Assembly: GCA_035998445.1 (NCBI GenBank) | Contig: DASYHQ010000023.1 | Span: 1 to 64,000, forward strand | Direction of reading: 5' to 3' | Origin: Tepidisphaeraceae bacterium | GTDB lineage: Bacteria > Planctomycetota > Phycisphaerae > Tepidisphaerales > Tepidisphaeraceae | Length of the DNA: 64,000 bases | In this document: positions 42,367-51,161 of the stretch, one piece after another | Numbering within the stretch: the first letter of the stretch is position 1 | How the letters are laid out: each line of letters begins with the position of its first letter | The notes under the pieces: generated by a model | Seen by the model: only the letters and a program-made list of their open reading frames with translations | Told to the model about the DNA's origin: nothing | The model's database searches: none | Program-made: the position numbers and the translations under genes

Positions 42367-44754
42367 TCACCTCTGCGCCTCTGCGTTGATCCCCTGCGCC
42401 TCCGCGTTGATCTCCGCCCGCACAAACTCCCGCCGGCGGTACTGGTAGAACTCGGCCCAGTTCCAGAAGGCGCGCACGTGGAACCGGCGATCGCCAGCGG
42501 CCAGCCAGTCGGGACCGAGCAGGGGGCCGAGGTCGTCCTCGAACAGGTCGGAGTTGGGCGGCTCCTGCGTCCAGACGATCAGGCGGGTAATCGCGGGGCG
42601 GGCGACCATGTCGGCGGCGACGCGGTCGGGGCCGCGGTAGCGGGGGACGTTTAACTCATCCCACGCCTTGTTGCGCCGGATGTCCCACGGGCCGGCGGGG
42701 CCACCGACCGCGCGCTGGAGGTAATAGCTGCCGGCGGTGCTCTCGATGCTGGCCGTGCCGGGCGAGGCGCCACCGCGGCCGGTCTGCACATAGGTGCGCG
42801 TCGCGGCGGAATCGCGGGCGCTGACGAGGTCGGCGGAAATCAGGCCGTGCGGCGCTTCGGTGTCGGCCAGCAGCCGCGTGCCGAACTGCGCAAGGTTGAT
42901 CGCCAGTAGAAAGCACACCGCGGCCCAGCGCAGCGGGCGCGTCGGCAGGTGCATGAATAAGATCGCGACCGCGATCGCCACCGCCGGCCACACGATTGCC
43001 AGCCAGCGCGGCATCCAGATCGATTGCCGACCGGCGACCTGCGTCTCAGCCGCCCGGCCCATCACGAACCCGCGGCGCTCGAAGTATCCTTCTATGCCGT
43101 GATAGAGCCCGAAGCAGATCAGCAGCAGGCTGCCCGTTACCAGAAGAAACTTCAACGAGGCCGCCAACCGCCCGCGCACGGTCTCGGCGGAGCGGTCGAA
43201 CCAGATCGCGGCGATCGCGGCAAGGATAGGCCCGATGACCACCGGCCGCGTCAGTCGGTCGATCCACCGCTCCAGCCACGGCACCGCCGCGTCACCTGCG
43301 GGGCGGACCAGCGCGTCGATCAGCGTCCACACGATCGCCAGTGGGATCGCGACGCCCAGCAGCCGCGACACGAGCGGGCTGACCTGCGTCAGCGCTGCCA
43401 CGCTGATCACGCAGCAGGCGATCACCCACCAGTGACCCCCCGCGAGGCCGCCGATGGTGTCGATCCAATACCGTGGCGACACGGGGCGGTCGGTCGAGGC
43501 GCAGTAGAAGACGTAGGCGGGGATGACGATCCAGAGCGACAGCCACAGCCCGATGCGCCAGGCGGGCTCGATGTGCGTCGGGGTTGGTCGCAGCAAACTG
43601 CCGACTGCGCCCGGCGAGGCGCCTTCCGGGTGCCACGGGCGGCTTGCCCGTCCGTGTTCGAGTTCATTCTTCGAAGGAACGGGTTCGCGGTCGACCGCGT
43701 CGCGTCGGCCGACCCACCGGCGGCTCCAAGGCATCGCGCCAAGGGTCATCAGCAGCAGCAGGATGCCCAGCGCCCATGCCATGGCGCGCGACACCCATTC
43801 GATCACGTTGCCCTTCTGCGCTTCCTGAATCCACAGGAAGCTGAACAGGTACGCCGCGGCACTGTCGGCAATGATAAGGTTGGTCGGCTGGCCTTGGTTT
43901 CGGTCGTCGGCCCAACTGATGCCAGACGCGCCCCAGCCACGCTCTTCGATCTGGTCGGCCACCACGTTGAACGCGCCGTAATGCACGGCGTCGCCCGAAC
44001 AAATCACGAGCATCCCGATTACCAACGCAACGGTCTTCAATCCCGTCGTTCGGCGGGCCGTCAAGAAGAACAGCAGGTGCAGCGCCAGGACGGCAAAGCC
44101 CATCCCATGCAGGCCCACCATCGCCACGCCCGCCGCCACCCACGCCAGCCATGCCGTGCTGCGGGACGTGCGGGCCCACAAGAGCAGGCAAGCCGTGGAG
44201 AGCGCCACGCACAGCCAGAACTCCATGTACATCTTGCCGTCGCGCGAGTAGGCCAGCAGGTACGCGCTGAACGCGGTGAAGGCAGCGACGACGAGGCTCT
44301 CGCGCACGGCGACCATCTGCCGGGCCAGGAAGTACATCGCCGGGATCATCAACGTCCCGGCGATCGCGGGGGCCAGACGCATGCCGAAGGGGTCCATCGG
44401 GATCACGCGCGACATGAACCAGTACAACTGGTAATGCAACGGCGGAAACCACGCGTCCCGCAGCACGGTCAGCAGCTCGCGGTACGTGCCGGCGATGCGC
44501 GCGTACGTCGCCGCCTCGTCGCCCCAGAGCGGGGGCCGGTCGAGCGCGATGAACCGCAGCACGCCACCGGCGATCGTCAGACCCAGCAGGATCAGCATCG
44601 CTGCATGACAGCGGTACCAGGGCCGGGCTATTGATGATGCGATGTAGGCGTGCGCGTTCGTCCCGCGGTCAGCCGCGGCGTCGCGCGCCGAGTCTGATGG
44701 CTCCAACTCGTGGGCCGGACGGAATGCAATCGTATTGTTGTCGGTCGTAGACAT
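42367..44754 (-). CDS. GT-C family (GT39/ArnT-like) integral membrane glycosyltransferase
   Basis: 795 residues from the ATG at 44754; an ATG at 44769 is the alternative, lying in a repeat. The first external loop holds 'RPPLWGDEAATY', whose Asp-Glu is the polyprenyl-phosphate-sugar site of GT-C enzymes. More than ten membrane segments follow, then a C-terminal periplasmic domain. Two stretches look acquired from repeats: an extra loop near 43628-43664 that reads as a GTGCCACGGGCGG arm, and the C-terminal 'AEINAEAQGINAEAQR', which is a translated INAEAQ repeat. Probably transfers a sugar from an undecaprenyl carrier to lipid or protein. Acceptor unknown. Confidence 0.82.
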   Translation of the reverse strand: MSTTDNNTIAFRPAHELEPSDSARDAAADRGTNAHAYIASSIARPWYRCHAAMLILLGLTIAGGVLRFIALDRPPLWGDEAATYARIAGTYRELLTVLRDAWFPPLHYQLYWFMSRVIPMDPFGMRLAPAIAGTLMIPAMYFLARQMVAVRESLVVAAFTAFSAYLLAYSRDGKMYMEFWLCVALSTACLLLWARTSRSTAWLAWVAAGVAMVGLHGMGFAVLALHLLFFLTARRTTGLKTVALVIGMLVICSGDAVHYGAFNVVADQIEERGWGASGISWADDRNQGQPTNLIIADSAAAYLFSFLWIQEAQKGNVIEWVSRAMAWALGILLLLMTLGAMPWSRRWVGRRDAVDREPVPSKNELEHGRASRPWHPEGASPGAVGSLLRPTPTHIEPAWRIGLWLSLWIVIPAYVFYCASTDRPVSPRYWIDTIGGLAGGHWWVIACCVISVAALTQVSPLVSRLLGVAIPLAIVWTLIDALVRPAGDAAVPWLERWIDRLTRPVVIGPILAAIAAIWFDRSAETVRGRLAASLKFLLVTGSLLLICFGLYHGIEGYFERRGFVMGRAAETQVAGRQSIWMPRWLAIVWPAVAIAVAILFMHLPTRPLRWAAVCFLLAINLAQFGTRLLADTEAPHGLISADLVSARDSAATRTYVQTGRGGASPGTASIESTAGSYYLQRAVGGPAGPWDIRRNKAWDELNVPRYRGPDRVAADMVARPAITRLIVWTQEPPNSDLFEDDLGPLLGPDWLAAGDRRFHVRAFWNWAEFYQYRRREFVRAEINAEAQGINAEAQR
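43628..43664. repeat. GTGCCACGGGCGG repeat arm inside a coding sequence
   Basis: The sequence GGGTGCCACGGGCGGCTTGC and the following bases match the left arm at 789-817. Here it is a single arm read in frame as part of the glycosyltransferase (encoding 'ELEHGRASRPWHPEG' on the minus strand). It lies in a loop between membrane segments, where an insertion would be tolerated. Confidence 0.7.
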
Positions 44755-44768
44755 GACGGAACGGATCA

Positions 44769-44810
44769 TCTGGTCCCTCTCCCGCATGCGCCGGGAGAGG
44801 GATCAGACCT
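44769..44810. repeat. TGGTCCCTCTCCC hairpin
   Basis: A short palindrome of the 15716-15839 family (TCTGGTCCCTCTCCC...GGGAGAGGGATCAGA). It lies just upstream of the glycosyltransferase start and could affect its mRNA leader. Confidence 0.6.
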
Positions 44811-44870
44811 GCTGAATAACCTCTGCGGATGACGGTGCGCGCGGCGCGTCATTCCCTCGCCCGAAAGACA

Positions 44871-44899
44871 AGAGCCCACGGCGTCCGGCCGTGGGCTCT
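44871..44899 (-). terminator. Intrinsic terminator after nuoA
   Basis: Stem 44871-44882 and 44888-44899 (AGAGCCCACGGC / GCCGTGGGCTCT), 5-nt loop. On the minus strand it is followed by TTGTCTTT. It lies about 60 nt beyond the nuoA stop codon. Confidence 0.7.
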
Positions 44900-44961
44900 G
44901 TCGCTGCAATCTATTAGTCGTCTGCGTCGCGATCGTTGTCGTTCACGGTGCTACCGGAACG

Positions 44962-45381
44962 CTAATCCCAGCGGAAAATTCCCTTGGCCCAGGCGTAGAT
45001 GTACGCCACCAGCAGGATCGCGACGAACAGCACCATCTCGACCAGGAGCAACGTCGAATGCGACCCCGGCGTCTGCACGGCGTGCGGGAAGATGCTGGCC
45101 CAAGGGTAAAAGAAGACGATTTCGACGTCGAAGACCAGGAAGATCATCGCCACGATGTAGAACCGCACGTTAAACCGCTGCCGCGTGTCACCGATCGGCA
45201 CCATGCCGCTCTCGTACGTCTCTTCCTTGCCAGGCCCCGTACGGCTGGGGCCGATCAGCGTCGACAGGATCACATTGCCGACGGCAAATCCGATCCCGAT
45301 CAACAGCAGCAGCACGACCGGCGCCCAGGAACTAGGCGCATCGTTCGTCGTCACTTGAGCAAGCACGGCGGTATTGAACAT
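44962..45381 (-). CDS. nuoA: NADH-quinone oxidoreductase subunit A
   Basis: 139 residues, three membrane segments: 'SSWAPVVLLLLIGIGFAVGN', then a conserved loop ('ETYESGMVPIGDTRQRFNVRFY' in parts), then 'VAMIFLVFDVEIVFFYPWA' and a third helix near the C-terminus. The acidic 'FDVE' motif and the 'YESG' loop are diagnostic of NuoA, which lies beside the quinone chamber. It is isolated: nuoB is not adjacent, and the other nuo genes of the window lie 30 kb or more upstream on the other strand. An N-terminal extension of about 15 residues precedes the first helix. Confidence 0.95.
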   Translation of the reverse strand: MFNTAVLAQVTTNDAPSSWAPVVLLLLIGIGFAVGNVILSTLIGPSRTGPGKEETYESGMVPIGDTRQRFNVRFYIVAMIFLVFDVEIVFFYPWASIFPHAVQTPGSHSTLLLVEMVLFVAILLVAYIYAWAKGIFRWD

Positions 45382-45792
45382 AAGTTACCTTCCCAAACCG
45401 CAGCACAGTCTAAGGAACCGCGCGCTGATTGAAAAGCCCGGCTCAGACGATCCCACGTAGCACCCGGCTTGCCAGGGATCTTCACTTCTTGATCGATGTC
45501 GCAACGCCCAACACGACAGAACCGATGCAATACAGGTCAAGCTGGCACATGCGTTGAGCTAGGTACGGTGCCCTTTCGCGGACTCAGCAGATCGATTCGT
45601 AACCTAAACCACTAAATATCTGAACTTGGTCGACGTACGCACGCGATTTGCTTTGCGGGCTTCCTGAGAGATCAGCAGACCTTTCGTCTGCGTCATGCGG
45701 TTGGACGCATTGCGCCTGGGGATATTTTTGAGACTGCCAAGGTTGGTGGTCCGGGCCGGCTCCGCCGTGAGTGTTCTCAGGGAGATTCCACT
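45382..45792. other. Intergenic region between divergent nuoA and DUF11 genes
   Basis: 410 nt with no ORF of note and no palindromic repeat arm, unlike most gaps in this window. It presumably holds the two divergent promoters. GGGAG lies 7 nt before the DUF11 start. A TGGCAC-N5-TTGA match at about 45543-45557 was noticed but lacks the -12 GC. Confidence 0.5.
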
Positions 45793-47415
45793 ATGCGTAA
45801 CACACTCGTCCTGAACCGCGCTGTCGCCTTGTCGTTGAGCGCGGTGCTGGCAGTTCTTACCGGTTGTCAGAATTCTAACTCGCGCGATGGCGGCATGTCG
45901 TCGTCGGGCAGTGGCGGGTCGAAGGGCTCATCGGGAGGCATGCTATCGGAGACCACGACCGACCCCTCCGCAAAGCAGGCCACCGGTGACAAGGCCATGG
46001 CCAACCGGGAGACGCAGCTGCTTGAATCGCTGGCGTACCCCACCGGTAACCGTGAGACGAGTGCCGTGCTACTGGAAAAGATGGGATCGAAGCAGATCCG
46101 CATGGGCCAGCCCTATGAGTATCAGCTGAAGGTCACCAACCTCACCGACGCGCCGCTGGCCGGCGTGGAGATCAGCGAGCAGCTCGGTGAAAACTTCAAG
46201 GTGACGACCGCCCAGCCCGAGGCGCAGCAGCGCAACGGGCAGAACGTCTACTCGCTCGGTGAGCTCAAGCCCGGCGAGAGCCGCACGATCAACGTCACCG
46301 GCACGGCCAACGGCCCCGGTGAGGTCACCAGCTGCACCACCATCGCGTACAACCCCACGCTCTGCACGGTCGCAACCGTGATCGCCCCAAAGATCAACAT
46401 CGCCAAGAGCGGGCCGCAGCAGGCCGACATCTGCGAGGAGATCGTCTACAAGTACTCGATCTCCAACACCGGCACCGGTACCGAGACCAATGTGCGCGTC
46501 GTGGACACGCTACCCGACGGCCTCGTGTCGGCCGATGGCAAGAAGACCATCGACTTCACGGTCGACGCAATCCCGGAAGGCAAGACTCGCGAGTTCGAGG
46601 CGCGCGTGCGGCCCGACCGCGTCGGTGAGTACAGCAGCCAGGCCAAGGCCAGCAGTGCCAGTGGTGAAGTTCAAAGCGAACAGATCACGACGCGCGTGAT
46701 TGCACCGGAACTGAAGGTCGCCGTGAATGGTCCCGAGCGTGAGTACGTCGGCAAGGCCGTGACGTACGAGGTGACGGTCGAGAACAGCGGTCAGGCTGCG
46801 GCCCGCAACGCGCAGCTGTCGTTCGACGGCGCCGGTGAGGCGACGATCGCCGCCATCGGAGGCGAGGGCGAGGCCCAGACCGCCTCCGGAAGCGTGGGTG
46901 GTGACGGTGGCCAGATCGGCAACATCGAGCCCGGCCAGACCCGCCGCTACCGCGTGACCGTGCCGGCCGAGCGCGCCGGCACCATCAACGTGAATGCTGT
47001 CGCCAAGGCCGAGTGCGCCAAGGACGCTAGCGCCATGGCGTCGACCACCATCGAGACCCTTCCGGCCCTGCTGCTGGAGGTCGTCGACCGCGACGACCTG
47101 GTCCGCATCGGTGAGAGCGCGTACTACACGATCAAGGTGACCAACCAGGGCACCGGCCCGGACACCAACATCGGCATCACCGCCACGCTGCCCCCGGAAC
47201 TACAGTTCGTCAGCGGCTCGGGTGCCAGCCAGGCACAGAACCAGGGTCAGGAGGTCCGCTTCGCCCCGGTGCCCAGCCTGGCGGCCGGCAAGTCGATCGA
47301 ATGGAACGTCGAAGCCAAGGCCACCAAGGCCGGTGACGTCCGCTTCCGCCTGGATATGAACAGCGATTCGCTCGGCAAGAACGTGACCGAAACCGAAGCG
47401 ACCCGTCTGTACTAA
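45793..47415 (+). CDS. DUF11-repeat lipoprotein
   Basis: 540 residues. Lipobox 'LTGC' (Cys25) after a signal peptide. A Gly/Ser linker follows, then at least three DUF11 (OmcB-like) beta-sandwich repeats. They begin roughly at residues 100, 195 and 420 and are marked by 'YEYQLKVTNLTDAPLAGVEI', 'YKYSISNTGTGTETNVRVVD' and 'YYTIKVTNQGTGPDTNIGI' (read in parts). Such repeats form adhesive or structural surface proteins; in planctomycetes they are candidates for cell-wall-like layers. It is well expressed in appearance (strong ribosome-binding site, own terminator), but no enzymatic role is expected. Confidence 0.9.
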   Translation: MRNTLVLNRAVALSLSAVLAVLTGCQNSNSRDGGMSSSGSGGSKGSSGGMLSETTTDPSAKQATGDKAMANRETQLLESLAYPTGNRETSAVLLEKMGSKQIRMGQPYEYQLKVTNLTDAPLAGVEISEQLGENFKVTTAQPEAQQRNGQNVYSLGELKPGESRTINVTGTANGPGEVTSCTTIAYNPTLCTVATVIAPKINIAKSGPQQADICEEIVYKYSISNTGTGTETNVRVVDTLPDGLVSADGKKTIDFTVDAIPEGKTREFEARVRPDRVGEYSSQAKASSASGEVQSEQITTRVIAPELKVAVNGPEREYVGKAVTYEVTVENSGQAAARNAQLSFDGAGEATIAAIGGEGEAQTASGSVGGDGGQIGNIEPGQTRRYRVTVPAERAGTINVNAVAKAECAKDASAMASTTIETLPALLLEVVDRDDLVRIGESAYYTIKVTNQGTGPDTNIGITATLPPELQFVSGSGASQAQNQGQEVRFAPVPSLAAGKSIEWNVEAKATKAGDVRFRLDMNSDSLGKNVTETEATRLY

Positions 47416-47460
47416 ACGTCAACCCCCGGCGCGAGAGCGCCAGGCTGTTTGATCGAAACG

Positions 47461-47494
47461 AAGCCCGTGCGGCCCCCCCGCGCGGGCTTTTTTT
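47461..47494 (+). terminator. Intrinsic terminator after the DUF11 gene
   Basis: Stem AAGCCCGTGCGG (47461-47472) with CCGCGCGGGCTT (one G-U pair), loop of C residues, then seven T (47488-47494). Confidence 0.9.
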
Positions 47495-47616
47495 GCGCGC
47501 CTCAATCCGGTCAATACTCCAGAAGGAACGTCGCTCCGGTCGATAAAAAGTCGACGGGCGCTCACATAGGGGCGTCTTCAGCTGTAAACCGAGTTTTTCC
47601 GGAAGCGGAACGCGAC

Positions 47617-48933
47617 ATGGCCCATCCACGCATCCTCCTGATCGCCGAATCGGCCGACCCGAACGGCACCGACGCCACGCTCGAAGGGTGGCAGATCACC
47701 CGCGCATTGGCGAATGTGACCGACACCCACGTCGTCACCCATGCGCGCCACAGGACCGCGTTCGAGGCGGCGGGGCTGGTGCATGGGCAGGACTTCACCG
47801 CCATCGGTGCGCGCGACAACGTCTCAGCGATCGCCGGCTCGCTCGCCGAGTCGCCCGTGGCGCTCAACTGGGCCGCCGGCGCAGCGCAAAGCGCCGCAAC
47901 TGCCGTGGCTTACGCACGGTTTGAAGAGGTGCTGTGGCTACAGTTCCGCGACCGGTTGCGCAGCGGCGAGTTCGCGGTCGTGCACCGCGTCACCCCGCAA
48001 AACGCCGCCATCCCCAGCCCGATCGCGGCGCGCCTGAAGGAGATCGACGTGCCGTTCGTGCTCGGCCCGATCACCGGTACGCTGCCGGCGCCGCAGAACT
48101 TCAGCGACGCCCGCCGGTCGCTGCCGATCAAGCAGCCGTGGATGCGCTACGTGCGCGAGGCTTACCAGTTCCTGCCCGGCTACCGCTCGACGCGCGGCTG
48201 CGCCAGCGCGATCATCATCGGCTCGCGCGAGGCCGGCCAACGCCTGCCGCGCGGCTTCGCCGACCGCAGTTTCTACATCCCCACCAGCGCCGTCGACGAC
48301 TCGCGCTTCACGAAGGTGCGCACCCGCGTCGCCACCCGGCCGATCAAGGTGCTCTTCGCCGGCCCGCTGACCGAAGCCAAGGGCGCCGACATGCTCCTGG
48401 AGGCCGCGGCCCCGCTGGTGACGGCGGGCAAGATTACGCTCGACTACGTGGGCGATGGCCCGCTCGCGCAGTCGATGTACGACACGACGATCCGCGATGG
48501 TCTCGACGACGGCATCCGCCTGCACGGCCCGGCCGACCCGATGGACCTGCAGGAGTGGATGATCGAATCTGATCTTCTGGCGTTGCCCAGCGTGCGCGAA
48601 ACGAACGGCCAGACGGTCCTGGAAGCCATGAGCGTCGGCTTGCCCTGCGCCGTCGTCGACTACGGCACGCCCGGTGACATCGTAACCGAGCAGACCGGCT
48701 TCCTGGTGCCGCCCGGCGCCCGCCACCAGATCATCGCCAGCTATCGCGAGTTGATGCATGATTTGTGGAACGACCCCGAGTTCATCGAGTCGCGCACGCA
48801 CGTCGCCCGCCAGCACGTCGCCGGCCTCACCTGGGCTGCCAAGGCCAACGAGATCGCGGGCGTGTATCACTGGTTGCTGCACCAGGAAGCGCCGGCGCCC
48901 CGGCTGCCGATGCCGATGCGGCGAGCGGGGTAA
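47617..48933 (+). CDS. GT4-family glycosyltransferase
   Basis: 438 residues, cytoplasmic. The ATG at 47617 gives the family-like 'MAHPRILLIAESADPNGTD'. The C-terminal Rossmann half has the nucleotide-sugar site features: 'VLFAGPLTEAKGADMLLEA' and 'ALPSVRETNGQTVLEAMSVGLPCAVVDYG' (in parts). The E-x7-E motif lies in that second segment. The retaining GT-B fold is expected. It sits between the DUF11 gene and a long repeat region; no polysaccharide cluster surrounds it, so the acceptor is unknown. Confidence 0.9.
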   Translation: MAHPRILLIAESADPNGTDATLEGWQITRALANVTDTHVVTHARHRTAFEAAGLVHGQDFTAIGARDNVSAIAGSLAESPVALNWAAGAAQSAATAVAYARFEEVLWLQFRDRLRSGEFAVVHRVTPQNAAIPSPIAARLKEIDVPFVLGPITGTLPAPQNFSDARRSLPIKQPWMRYVREAYQFLPGYRSTRGCASAIIIGSREAGQRLPRGFADRSFYIPTSAVDDSRFTKVRTRVATRPIKVLFAGPLTEAKGADMLLEAAAPLVTAGKITLDYVGDGPLAQSMYDTTIRDGLDDGIRLHGPADPMDLQEWMIESDLLALPSVRETNGQTVLEAMSVGLPCAVVDYGTPGDIVTEQTGFLVPPGARHQIIASYRELMHDLWNDPEFIESRTHVARQHVAGLTWAAKANEIAGVYHWLLHQEAPAPRLPMPMRRAG

Positions 48934-48974
48934 CTTCAGGCTGACAGACAAAACCCTGTCGCCTCGCGCTCACT

Positions 48975-49190
48975 TGTCATCCCGATGGGAGCCTAAAGGC
49001 CAGCGGACAAACCCTATTGCGCGACCATTCAACGATGTCATCCCGAAGTGAGCGGTAGCGACCTGAGGGATCTCCAAGTGGCTGACACGTGTCCCTCTTT
49101 CGAGATCCGTCAGGTCGGCAAGCCTCCCATCAGGATGACACGTCCATGATCAACGCAGGGGTTTGGTCCGCCAGCCTTTAGGCTTGTACC
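48975..49190. repeat. Nested TGTCATCCCGA palindromes
   Basis: An outer pair (48975-49015 and about 49150-49190: GCCTAAAGGCCAGCGGACAA against TTGGTCCGCCAGCCTTTAGG) encloses an inner pair. The inner pair (49034-49072 and about 49101-49140) carries TGTCATCCCGAAG ends. The rest of the gap 48934-49584 holds one possible 40-codon ORF. Confidence 0.75.
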
Positions 49191-49326
49191 GGCTGGCGCG
49201 ACTATTGCGCGCCTGACGATAATAGAGGTTCTGCCAGCGCTCTGGACGGCAAAGTTGGCACGCGCGGCCTGTTCATAACTATTCCATCAGTAGCCCAATA
49301 AAATTTGCCCTGCTAGATTGCCGGGC

Positions 49327-49449
49327 ATGCGAGCAGTGCGGTTCATGCCTTTGGCGTTCGTAGCGGGCATTCACGGATTTGCCATGTTTGCCGCCTATGC
49401 CGCCGTGTTGGGCGCCACCGTGCTCGTCTCCCGCCGCTTCACGGCGTAA
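49327..49449 (+). CDS. Possible 40-residue membrane peptide
   Basis: An ATG...TAA frame of 41 codons reading 'MRAVRFMPLAFVAGIHGF' and then a second hydrophobic run with 'AAVLGATVLVSRRFTA'. One membrane helix is plausible. There is no clear ribosome-binding site and no known family. Its placement in an otherwise gene-free gap upstream of nusB gives weak support. Confidence 0.25.
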   Translation: MRAVRFMPLAFVAGIHGFAMFAAYAAVLGATVLVSRRFTA

Positions 49450-49584
49450 AGCCCTTACCGCCGACGCGTCCGATAACCCTCTCCGGAAGAGCAACCTGCT
49501 GCTGTGACCGCATGCGCTGCGCCGTTCATCGACCGGCGATTCATCAAGTTGCCACGCCCGCCGGTACCCCTATACTCGTAGACG

Positions 49585-50016
49585 ATGTTAAGCAGGCGGA
49601 AAACACGCGAACTGGCGATGCAGGTGCTGTTCCTGTGGGACACGAACGGCCAGAGCGACCACGCGCTGGCGGCGCAGCTCGTGGACGATGGCTCGACCGA
49701 GGATGCCACGCGCCGCGACGCCCTGGCGATGGCCGCCGGCGCGTGGAACGGGCGCGACGTGGCCGACAAGTGGGTCGAGCGGCTCGCCCCGCAGTGGCCC
49801 CCGCGCCGCCAACCGGCCGTCGACCGCAACCTGCTGCGGCTTGCGATCTACGAGATGACCGCCACCGACACGCCAGCGAAGGTCGTCATTGATGAGGCGA
49901 TCGAACTGGCGAAGTCGTTCTCAACCGAAAACAGCCCCAGCTTCATCAACGGCGTGTTGGACGCGGTGCTGCACGAGCGAACGGCCTTGCTGGAAGGCGC
50001 CGCTAAGCCAGAATAG
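49585..50016 (+). CDS. nusB: Transcription antitermination factor NusB
   Basis: 143 residues, all-helical. The N-terminus 'SRRKTRELAMQVLFLWD' and the C-terminal 'PAKVVIDEAIELAKSFSTENSPSFINGVLDAV' (in parts) are diagnostic. NusB binds boxA RNA with NusE (ribosomal S10) and prevents premature termination in rRNA operons. The usual ribH gene is not upstream; a repeat region is. ftsY follows after a palindromic repeat. Confidence 0.95.
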   Translation: MLSRRKTRELAMQVLFLWDTNGQSDHALAAQLVDDGSTEDATRRDALAMAAGAWNGRDVADKWVERLAPQWPPRRQPAVDRNLLRLAIYEMTATDTPAKVVIDEAIELAKSFSTENSPSFINGVLDAVLHERTALLEGAAKPE

Positions 50017-50054
50017 CGGCGGCAGATACGAGCTCGCGCACCACAAGATAAAGG

Positions 50055-50161
50055 TTGTCATCCCGATGGGAGCCTTGGCGACCTGAGGGATCTCGACCGG
50101 CCGAGCGTCGTTCGAACATTCGAGATCCTCCCGTCGCCTTAGGTTCCGCTCGGGATGACAA
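50055..50161. repeat. Inverted repeat, TGTCATCCCGATGGGAGCC family
   Basis: Arms at 50055-50096 and 50120-50161 are imperfect inverted copies (TTGTCATCCCGATGGGAGCC against GGTTCCGCTCGGGATGACAA). It separates nusB and ftsY. Confidence 0.8.
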
Positions 50162-50200
50162 TGGGTGTGGGACGGCCCGGCGACTTAAATTTTTGAACTC

Positions 50201-51148
50201 ATGCGATTCTTCTCTAAAACCCTCGACAAGCTAAAAGGCGCGCTGAAGAAGACCGCCGCGGTGCTCAACACCGACGTTCGGACGCTGTTCATTCCCGGGC
50301 GGCAAATCGACGACGCGTTTCTGGCCGAGATGGAGGAAAAGTTCATCCGCGCCGACATGGGCGTGAAGAACGTCAGCAAGATGGTCGCGGCCGTGCGCGA
50401 CCGCTGGCGATTGGGCAAGATCAAGAACGCCACCGACGCCGAGGCCGTGGTCCGCGAACAACTGCTAGCCAACTGGCCCAACGAAGAGCGCGAATTGGGC
50501 TTCGCCCCCAGCGGGCCGACGGTGGTGCTGGTGGCGGGAATCAACGGCGCCGGCAAGACGACCAGCATCGCCAAGCTGGCCCACTTGCTGAAGAACGAGA
50601 TGGGCAAGAAGGTGATGGTGTGCGCATCCGACACCTTCCGCGCCGCCGCCGTCGACCAGTTGACGATCTGGAGCCAGCGCATCGGCGTGGAAATCGTGAA
50701 GCACAAGATGGGCGCCGACCCCGCCGCCGTCGCCTACGACGCCTGCGAGGCCGCCAAGACGCGCGGCATCGACGTCCTGATCGTCGACACCGCCGGCCGG
50801 CTGCACACGCAGGACCACCTGATGCGCGAGCTGACCAAGATCCGCGACGTGGTCGCCAAACGCATCGAGGGCGCGCCGCACGAGGTACTGCTGGTCATCG
50901 ACGCTACCACGGGTCAGAACGGCGTGCTGCAGGCGATGAACTTCCAAAAGGCCATCGGCGTTACCGGCATCATCCTCGCCAAGCTCGATGGCACCGCCCG
51001 CGGCGGGGTGGTGGTCTCGATCAAGGAACAGCTGAAGATCCCCGTCAAATTCATCGGTCTCGGCGAAACGCCCGAAGACATCGAAACCTTCGACCCGCAA
51101 CGCTTCGTCGACGCCCTGTTCGGCGAAAAAGTCCCCGCGACCATATAA
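50201..51148 (+). CDS. ftsY: Signal recognition particle receptor FtsY
   Basis: 315 residues: the NG core without the long acidic A-domain of E. coli FtsY, as in many bacteria. G1 'GINGAGKTTS' (near residue 112), G3 'DTAGRLHT', G4-like 'LAKLDGTARGG', and the C-terminal 'IGLGETPEDIETFDP' are all present. With Ffh it delivers nascent membrane proteins to the translocon at the inner membrane. ATG at 50201 gives an amphipathic basic start ('MRFFSKTLDKLKGALKKT') suited to membrane contact. Confidence 0.96.
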   Translation: MRFFSKTLDKLKGALKKTAAVLNTDVRTLFIPGRQIDDAFLAEMEEKFIRADMGVKNVSKMVAAVRDRWRLGKIKNATDAEAVVREQLLANWPNEERELGFAPSGPTVVLVAGINGAGKTTSIAKLAHLLKNEMGKKVMVCASDTFRAAAVDQLTIWSQRIGVEIVKHKMGADPAAVAYDACEAAKTRGIDVLIVDTAGRLHTQDHLMRELTKIRDVVAKRIEGAPHEVLLVIDATTGQNGVLQAMNFQKAIGVTGIILAKLDGTARGGVVVSIKEQLKIPVKFIGLGETPEDIETFDPQRFVDALFGEKVPATI

Positions 51149-51161
51149 CGCCGCACCCCAA

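Noticed and set aside
43024-44634. 536-codon plus-strand ORF opposite the glycosyltransferase
   Set aside because: Composition is Arg/His/Gln/Asp-rich without hydrophobic structure; the opposite strand has a GT-C protein with clear membrane segments.
42367-44787. Longer glycosyltransferase start at 44787
   Set aside because: The additional 11 codons fall in a TGGTCCCTCTCCC repeat and have no ribosome-binding site, so the ATG at 44754 was used.
45543-45557. Sigma-54-like TGGCAC-N5-TTGA upstream of the DUF11 gene
   Set aside because: The -12 element needs GC and has GA; it lies about 240 nt from the start codon.
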